A stretch of DNA of 10,598 bases from JAAUQA01 sp036351435 (GTDB lineage: Bacteria; Pseudomonadota; Gammaproteobacteria; Competibacterales; Competibacteraceae), in the NCBI GenBank assembly GCA_036351435.1, contig JAZBPA010000139.1:1-10598 (forward strand). The letters are read 5' to 3'. This document shows, one piece after another, positions 6,916 through 10,598 of this stretch (the stretch's first letter is position 1; each line of letters opens with the position of its first letter). The notes beneath the pieces are model-generated. The model did no database searches. It saw only the letters and a list, made by a program, of their open reading frames with translations, and had not been told where the DNA came from. A program made the translations under genes and the position numbers.

Positions 6916-6959
6916 ATATAGCTGAACCCCATAATCAAAACAAAGGGGTTCAGCTATAT
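6916..6959. terminator. 15-bp perfect inverted repeat between convergent genes, probable bidirectional terminator
   Basis: ATATAGCTGAACCCC (6916-6930) pairs perfectly with 6945-6959 around a 14-base A-rich loop. It lies 26 bp after the GNAT stop and 9 bp from the stop of the opposing gene. It would form the same hairpin in both transcripts. There is no long T-run; the A/T pairs at the stem base may take that part. A relic of a small mobile palindrome is an alternative. Confidence 0.65.
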
Positions 6960-6968
6960 TGGACGGAT

Positions 6969-7523
6969 TTAGGCTGACTTCTGCCAAGCAAACTTCTGAA
7001 ATGGCTTGTCTATCGGCGTGTTGACAAGGTGGTTGGTGTAGTTCGACATCACCTTCTGGGCCACGCCGAGGACAACCTCAAGGATCTGCCGCTTGGTGAA
7101 GCCGGCATCCAAAAACGCCTGTACCGCGCTCTCATCCACGTTGCCACGGTTTCGAACTACGCTAAGGGTAAATGTACGCAAGGCCTCCAGCCGGGCATTG
7201 GGCAGCGGTGTTTCATTACGCAGCGCATCGGTGATGTCGTCACTTACTCCCATAGTCATAGCAATGCCGGTGTGCGCGGGAACGCAGTAATGGCAAGCAT
7301 GCTCCACGTTGATCGACTGCCAGAGCACGGTGATCTCATCCTTGTCAAAGCTGGAGTTCACAACCAGTTCGTGAGCGTTCCTGTAGGCATTTAGCAGGCC
7401 CGGTGCTTCGGCCATAACCGCGTGCAGGCCCGGTATCATTCCATAGTTTTTCATCGAGTCGGCTAGCAACGGTTTGCTGGCTTCAGGCGCGCTCTCGACG
7501 GTGTGAAAGGTAAATTCAGTCAT
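6969..7523 (-). CDS. Carboxymuconolactone decarboxylase-family protein, AhpD-like (CxxC)
   Basis: The 184-residue product is an all-helical AhpD/CMD-fold protein. The redox signature is EHACHYCVPAHT at 74-85: Glu74, Cys77, Cys80 and His84 match the E...CxxCxxxH proton-relay site of AhpD. A thiol peroxidase or disulfide reductase role is therefore more likely than true carboxymuconolactone decarboxylation, which does not need the Cys pair. The second helical hairpin (FTLSVVRNRGNVDESAVQAF, LDAGFTKRQILEVVLGVAQK) is typical of the family. I chose ATG at 7523, because GGAGAG lies five bases upstream and MTEFTFHT is a normal family start. An earlier in-frame start at 7625 would add 34 non-conserved residues and run through the operators. 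It is divergent from a TetR gene and likely its target. Confidence 0.92.
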   Translation of the reverse strand: MTEFTFHTVESAPEASKPLLADSMKNYGMIPGLHAVMAEAPGLLNAYRNAHELVVNSSFDKDEITVLWQSINVEHACHYCVPAHTGIAMTMGVSDDITDALRNETPLPNARLEALRTFTLSVVRNRGNVDESAVQAFLDAGFTKRQILEVVLGVAQKVMSNYTNHLVNTPIDKPFQKFAWQKSA

Positions 7524-7570
7524 TTGGTCTCTCCATCCAGTTCGGTTAATTGTTCGGCTCACTTGTTTGA

Positions 7571-7580
7571 ACCGTTCGGT
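7571..7580. promoter_or_regulatory. TetR operator half-match O2 (ACCGTTCGGT)
   Basis: ACCGTTCGGT is the 10-bp palindrome of O1 with one central change, followed by ATAG. Its centre is 29 bp from that of O1. It lies in the presumed early transcribed region of the AhpD-like gene. Confidence 0.6.
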
Positions 7581-7596
7581 ATAGACTACTTTTAAA

Positions 7597-7612
7597 TATA
7601 CCGATCGGTCAA
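7597..7612. promoter_or_regulatory. TetR operator O1 with overlapping -35 of the AhpD-like gene
   Basis: ACCGATCGGT (7600-7609) is a perfect 10-bp palindrome inside TATACCGATCGGTCAA. On the - strand the overlapping TTGACC (7612-7607) is a good -35 element for the AhpD-like gene, though the matching -10 is weak. Occupancy by the TetR protein would hide the promoter. Confidence 0.65.
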
Positions 7613-7729
7613 GACTATTTTGCACAGTTCAAAGCACTCGTAATTCAATACCCAGAATCAGGAAAGATAGGTATAGAAAGTCACGCGGCGTGCTCCAAAT
7701 TGCTTTTTCAGAATTGAACGATGGCGGAA

Positions 7730-7758
7730 TTGAATGGAACGTTCAGTATAAATATGCT
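7730..7758 (+). promoter_or_regulatory. Candidate TetR promoter with operator-like spacer (O3)
   Basis: TTGAAT (7730-7735) and TATGCT (7753-7758) are 17 bp apart. The spacer holds GGAACGTTCAGTATAA (7736-7751). Its CGTTCAGTATA matches CGTTCGGTATA of O2 at ten of eleven bases, and GAACGTTC is itself palindromic. This fits autorepression. An imperfect direct repeat GAATTGAA(C/T)G (7711-7720 and 7727-7736) lies just upstream. Confidence 0.5.
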
Positions 7759-7796
7759 ATAAGGGGCTAACTGCTGCAAACGAGAGAAAGCCGGAA

Positions 7797-8396
7797 ATGC
7801 CCTGGGAAAAGTCGTTTAATGAAGAAACCGCCCTTGAAAATGCCATGCAGGTGTTTTGGGAGAAGGGTTTTGAACCCGCATCCATAGCTGACTTGCTAGA
7901 AGGGACGGGACTGAACCGAGGCAGTCTTTACAACGCGTTCGGTGGCAAGCGGCAATTGTTTGTCAAAGCGCTACTGAAGTATGACCGGGACCGTCATGCC
8001 ATGCTGGCTAAGCTAGAAGCATTAGACGATCCAAAAGTGGCCATTGCCAAATTTTTGGATACCACAGTGGCCAATACCGTGGCTGACCAAGATCATAAAG
8101 GCTGCTTTTTGTTCAATACCGCCTTGGAAATCACCACGCACGATAAGCAAGTTAATGAAATCGTTACCAATGGCGTAAGAGAGATTGAGGCGTTTCTTCG
8201 GCGCAGCATTGAAGTGGGACAGGCTCGCGGCGAGATACCGAAAGAACTCAATCCAGAGGCTACGGCTAAAGCACTATTAGCGCTGATTGTCGCTATTCGG
8301 GTACTGGGCCGGGGGGTGTTTGCGGAAGCGGCGCTTTACACGATCGCCGATGAAGGCAAACGACTGATTGGCCTAAGCAACGACGACAACTCTTGA
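7797..8396 (+). CDS. TetR/AcrR-family repressor with NemR-like sensor cysteine position
   Basis: The 199-residue product is of normal length. The N-terminal DNA-binding domain runs from FNEETALENAMQVFWEKGFE through the helix-turn-helix ASIADLLEGTGLNRGSLYNAF (28-48) and the GGKRQLFVKAL helix. The ligand domain contains HKGCFLFNTALEIT (100-113). Its Cys103 aligns by context with Cys106 of E. coli NemR (SGCLTVKLSAEV), the residue that senses electrophiles and hypochlorite; this is a family comparison from memory. The start ATG 7797 has GAGAGAAAG six bases upstream. The gene is divergent from the AhpD-like gene across a 273-bp region with three operator-like sites. The expected role is repression of itself and that gene, relieved by reactive electrophiles or oxidants. 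The ligand assignment is inference. Confidence 0.94.
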   Translation: MPWEKSFNEETALENAMQVFWEKGFEPASIADLLEGTGLNRGSLYNAFGGKRQLFVKALLKYDRDRHAMLAKLEALDDPKVAIAKFLDTTVANTVADQDHKGCFLFNTALEITTHDKQVNEIVTNGVREIEAFLRRSIEVGQARGEIPKELNPEATAKALLALIVAIRVLGRGVFAEAALYTIADEGKRLIGLSNDDNS

Positions 8397-8401
8397 CCGC
8401 C

Positions 8402-8438
8402 GCTGCTCAATAGCAGCTGTTGTAATAAATACTACAGC
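8402..8438. terminator. Overlapping hairpins between convergent tetR and araC-type genes
   Basis: GCTGC (8402-8406) can pair with GCAGC (8413-8417). Alternatively GCTGTTGTA (8416-8424) pairs with TACTACAGC (8430-8438) at eight of nine positions around an ATAAA loop. The two are mutually exclusive in part. They lie between convergent genes, so termination is plausible, but no T-run is present. Confidence 0.4.
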
Positions 8439-8482
8439 AACTCTGGATGTGGTTATAACTGATAGAGAATTGCTCTGAATCC

Positions 8483-9391
8483 TCAGCCCATGCCCTGTAG
8501 CGTTGCGTAAGGAAGCTCAGCCACCCGACTCGGCGGCAAACCAAAGTAGCGCTTGAACTCGCGACTAAATTGGTTGGCACTCTCGTAACCCACACTTTGC
8601 GCAGCCACAGATGCCGTTTTGCCGTGAAAGGCCATCAGATTGCGTGCCGTACTCAGACGAAGTTGTTTAAGGTATTGCAATGGCGTCTCGCCGGTCACTT
8701 CACGAAAAATGCGATGAAAGGCGGACAGACTCATGCTAGCGATATCAGCAAGTTCTTCCATCGAGATCTTTTGATTGAGGTGGGCTTCCATGTGTCGCAT
8801 CGCTGCCGATATCCTTGCGAGTTTGCTGTCGGCGAGCGCCAAAGCCTCTAGCACTCGCCCATCTTCGGACTTCAGCACACTGAAGTAGAGTCGCGTTAGG
8901 CATGATGACCCCAATGCCTTGCTTGCGCAAACGTCGTGCAGTGTCTCAATCAGCTCGTCCACTACTTGCTGGATGTCCTCGTTGAGTTTCGCTGACACGA
9001 GCGGTCGTTCCGGCACAATCCTGCTCTCATGAGTCCGTCGGCGTTCATCACGCAGCACCTGCAAAAGGCGCTGCAACTCAAGCAAATCTATACCGATGTG
9101 CAGCCCTAGCAGTGGCTCTTCGCTGGTTGCTAGAGTTTCGCACCGTACCGCTTGCGCGTTGCAGAGGATCAGGTAGCGGTCACCCCCAGTTCTGAACTCC
9201 CTACCAGCCATTGCGCCGATCTTAAAGCCCTGAAAAATGAAAACGAGGCCCCTATCGTAAAGCAACGGGCAAGCCGCTTCATGATGTGCCGCACGAAACA
9301 ACGTCACCTCTGAGATCGCTGTTGCACAGTAGCCGTGCCCGTTCGAAAAATGCAGTTGGTCGCAAAGAGTATGAATCGTTCGCTTCACCAC
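8483..9391 (-). CDS. AraC-family transcriptional activator with AraC_N domain (YqhC-like)
   Basis: The 302-residue product has two parts. Residues about 20-180 match the AraC_N (PF06719) layout: ISEVTLFRAAHHEAACPLLY, then DRGLVFIFQGFKIG, a DRYLIL stretch and EPLLGLHIGIDL. The C-terminal 100 residues carry two helix-turn-helix motifs: MEELADIASMSLSAFHRIFR, EVTGETPLQYLKQLRLSTAR, then AAQSVGYESANQFSREFKRYFGLPPSRV. Relatives such as YqhC activate neighbouring aldehyde or quinone reductase genes in response to electrophiles. The start is GTG at 9391 with AGAGG eight bases upstream; the next codon is also GTG. A candidate promoter is TTGCTG (9455-9450), 17 bp, TGTAAG (9432-9427). It is divergent from mdaB, the obvious target. 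Confidence 0.93.
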   Translation of the reverse strand: MVKRTIHTLCDQLHFSNGHGYCATAISEVTLFRAAHHEAACPLLYDRGLVFIFQGFKIGAMAGREFRTGGDRYLILCNAQAVRCETLATSEEPLLGLHIGIDLLELQRLLQVLRDERRRTHESRIVPERPLVSAKLNEDIQQVVDELIETLHDVCASKALGSSCLTRLYFSVLKSEDGRVLEALALADSKLARISAAMRHMEAHLNQKISMEELADIASMSLSAFHRIFREVTGETPLQYLKQLRLSTARNLMAFHGKTASVAAQSVGYESANQFSREFKRYFGLPPSRVAELPYATLQGMG

Positions 9392-9480
9392 ATGACTAGC
9401 CTCTCACAGATTGCCGATAAACACACCTTACACAATCCGACACGACTATCAGCAAAAATCCGCCATTATTTCCTGGTCTC

Positions 9481-9519
9481 AGCAGGATCAGGCAAACATC
9501 GAACGGGATCAGGCATTCA
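9481..9519. promoter_or_regulatory. Paired direct repeats with 21-bp period, probable AraC-type activator site
   Basis: GGATCAGGCA occurs at 9485-9494 and 9506-9515, both in the same direction and exactly 21 bp (two helical turns) apart. The flanks also agree (A.C before, CA three bases after the repeat). Direct half-sites at this spacing are how AraC-family dimers bind. The site lies 70-100 bp upstream of the mdaB start, where an activator would act. Confidence 0.7.
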
Positions 9520-9587
9520 GCCGAAGCTGGCTACCGGCTAACCTGTAAATCACATTCCCTATCGACCTAGCGAGGCATACACTCTCG

Positions 9588-10205
9588 ATGGACAAGGCAT
9601 TCGTCATTAACGCCCACCAACCCTACCCGTTCGCACCAGGCAATCTTAATCGCGCCCTAGCCGAGAGAATCACCGCGTACCTCGAAGCCGGTGGATACGA
9701 GACTCGGCACACCACTATGGCCAGCGATTACAATGTAGAGGAGGAGCTTGAGAAGCACCGTTGGGCAGACCTTATTATTTTGCAAACCCCGGTGAACTGG
9801 ATGGGTGTTCCCTGGAGCTTTAAGAAGTATATGGATGACGTTTATTCGGCTGGGATGGGCGGTCAGCTCTGCGTAAATGACGGCCGTTCGTCTGATACAC
9901 CCAAAAAGGGCTACGGCACCGGCGGCGTGTTGACCGATACCCGTTACATGCTATCGCTAACCTTCAATGCGCCCGCTGAGGCATTCGACGACCCAAATGA
10001 GTGGCTTTTTGAGGGACGTGGAGTGGACGACCTGTTCTGGCCGATGCATCTCAATTTCAAGTTCTTCGGCATGTCACCTTTGCCTACTTTTGCCTGCTTC
10101 GATGTCATGAAGAACCCCGAGATCGAAGCCGATTTTGCTCGTCTTGAGCATCATCTGAATAAACACATTCCTCTGAACCAGCGCCGTGCGGTTGCCAGCG
10201 GCTGA
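9588..10205 (+). CDS. mdaB: NAD(P)H:quinone oxidoreductase, MdaB type
   Basis: The 205-residue product is a flavodoxin-fold FAD enzyme close to MdaB, which reduces quinones by two electrons and so avoids semiquinones and superoxide. Family features in order: AFVINAHQPYPFAPGNLN (4-21, the cofactor phosphate loop), ASDYNVEEELEKHRWADLII (45-64), QTPVNWMGVPWSFKKYMDDV (66-85, the hallmark region), then GRSSDTPKKGYGTGG (99-113) and YMLSLTFNAPAEAF (120-133). The end (NFKFFGMSPLPTFACFDVMK) also matches. Length is normal. The ribosome binding site is weak (GAGG at 9572-9575, 12 bases away). It is divergent from the AraC-type regulator with 196 bp between, which holds the 21-bp repeats. The dehalogenase gene starts 36 bp after its stop. 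Confidence 0.92.
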   Translation: MDKAFVINAHQPYPFAPGNLNRALAERITAYLEAGGYETRHTTMASDYNVEEELEKHRWADLIILQTPVNWMGVPWSFKKYMDDVYSAGMGGQLCVNDGRSSDTPKKGYGTGGVLTDTRYMLSLTFNAPAEAFDDPNEWLFEGRGVDDLFWPMHLNFKFFGMSPLPTFACFDVMKNPEIEADFARLEHHLNKHIPLNQRRAVASG

Positions 10206-10241
10206 GGAGTATGTTTATCGAATTCCACAGAGTAACCCACC

Positions 10242-10598
10242 ATGAAAATACTGCGTACTCCTGACGAACGTTTCGATAATCTCCCGGGTTTTGCCTATGA
10301 ACCCAACTACATTGACGATTTGCCAGGCTATCAAGGCCTACGCTTTCATTATATTGACGAGGGTCCACGCGACTCGAAGCAAACGTTTCTGTGTTTACAC
10401 GGCGAGCCCACCTGGAGTTATCTATACCGGAGGATGATTCCAGTATTTACTGGGGCAGGTCATCGGGTCGTCGCGCCGGACTTCTTTGGCTTCGGGCGTT
10501 CCGACAAACTAACCGACGGCGCTGTGTACACATTTACTTTTCATCGCAATGCCTTGATGCGGTTTATAGAACGACTTGATCTTCGCGCTATCACGCTC
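10242..10598 (+). CDS. Haloalkane dehalogenase, DhlA-like (subfamily HLD-I), 3'-partial
   Basis: The frame is open to the window edge and gives 119 residues of an alpha/beta-hydrolase. It follows Xanthobacter DhlA closely from memory: RTPDERFDNLPGFAYEPNYI, DDLPGYQGLRFHYIDEG, then LCLHGEPTWSYLYRRMIPVF (50-69), APDFFGFGRSDK (78-89) and FHRNALMRFIERLDLRAITL (100-119). HGEP at 53-56 holds the oxyanion-hole Glu used by DhlA-type enzymes. The family hydrolyses carbon-halogen bonds of alkanes through an Asp nucleophile in VVQDWGG; the window ends about four residues before it, so catalysis cannot be checked. Epoxide hydrolase-like relatives remain possible. ATG 10242 has only a weak AGAG upstream. 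It lies 36 bp after mdaB, so co-transcription under the AraC-type regulator is likely. Confidence 0.9.
   Translation, partial: MKILRTPDERFDNLPGFAYEPNYIDDLPGYQGLRFHYIDEGPRDSKQTFLCLHGEPTWSYLYRRMIPVFTGAGHRVVAPDFFGFGRSDKLTDGAVYTFTFHRNALMRFIERLDLRAITL

Noticed and set aside
6540..6938. Open frame of 132 codons on the - strand opposite the GNAT gene
   Set aside because: Antisense to well-conserved GNAT motifs, and its sequence is Arg/Pro-rich as expected of a shadow frame.
7029..7394. Open frame of 121 codons on the + strand opposite the AhpD-like gene
   Set aside because: No ribosome site and no family-like sequence; it lies wholly antisense to a clearly conserved gene.
7524..7625. N-terminal extension of the AhpD-like protein to an earlier start at 7625
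   Set aside because: It would run through the operators and -35 element, and a good ribosome site with a family-typical start exists at 7523.
10204..10261. Short frame starting ATG 10211 after GAGGAG, 16 codons and a stop, overlapping the dehalogenase start
   Set aside because: The GAGGAG is only one base from the ATG, too close for initiation, and the peptide has no recognisable feature. A leader peptide is possible but unsupported.
1..10598. CRISPR array, tRNA, rRNA or riboswitch
   Set aside because: No regularly spaced repeats, cloverleaf-like segments or known aptamer patterns were seen on either strand.

Overview
The window looks like chromosomal DNA of a mid-GC gammaproteobacterium. 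The evidence is an MdaB-type quinone reductase, an AzoR-type azoreductase, a YqhC-like AraC regulator and a class I type III secretion chaperone. I cannot name the genus. No rRNA, tRNA or CRISPR array was seen.

Left part (1-3305): a type III secretion cargo cluster on the + strand. A CesT/Tir-family chaperone gene (1307-1783) sits between two larger genes for proteins I do not recognise. The first (1-1251, open at the left edge) is hydrophilic and low in complexity. The second (1821-3305) has a polar Ser/Thr/Asn/Gln-rich N-terminus, one hydrophobic segment and a C-terminal coiled coil. Both are most easily read as chaperone-dependent secreted proteins. A REP-like palindrome closes the cluster.

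Middle (3395-4640): an unusual gene whose product resembles the aminoacylation core of alanyl-tRNA synthetase. It carries an apparent twin-arginine signal and lacks all other synthetase domains. Next comes a decayed C-terminal piece of an IS5-superfamily transposase on the - strand, with in-frame stops, a one-base deletion and a lost active-site Asp.

Right part (4642-10598): a run of stress and xenobiotic-response modules, three of which pair a regulator divergently with an enzyme. (i) azoR (-) faces a LysR regulator (+), followed by a GNAT acetyltransferase. (ii) An AhpD-like carboxymuconolactone decarboxylase-family protein (-) faces a TetR regulator (+); ACCGNTCGGT-type operators lie between them, and the TetR has a Cys at the position of the NemR sensor Cys. 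(iii) A YqhC-like AraC regulator (-) faces mdaB (+) and a DhlA-like haloalkane dehalogenase cut by the right edge; a pair of direct repeats with an exact 21-bp period lies between them. Quinones, azo compounds, peroxides or electrophiles, and halogenated alkanes are the likely substrates or inducers. Each intergenic region holds a visible candidate operator, so local control is likely.

The items most worth a second look are the exported AlaRS-like protein, the chaperone with its two orphan cargo candidates, and the operators of the three regulator-enzyme pairs.
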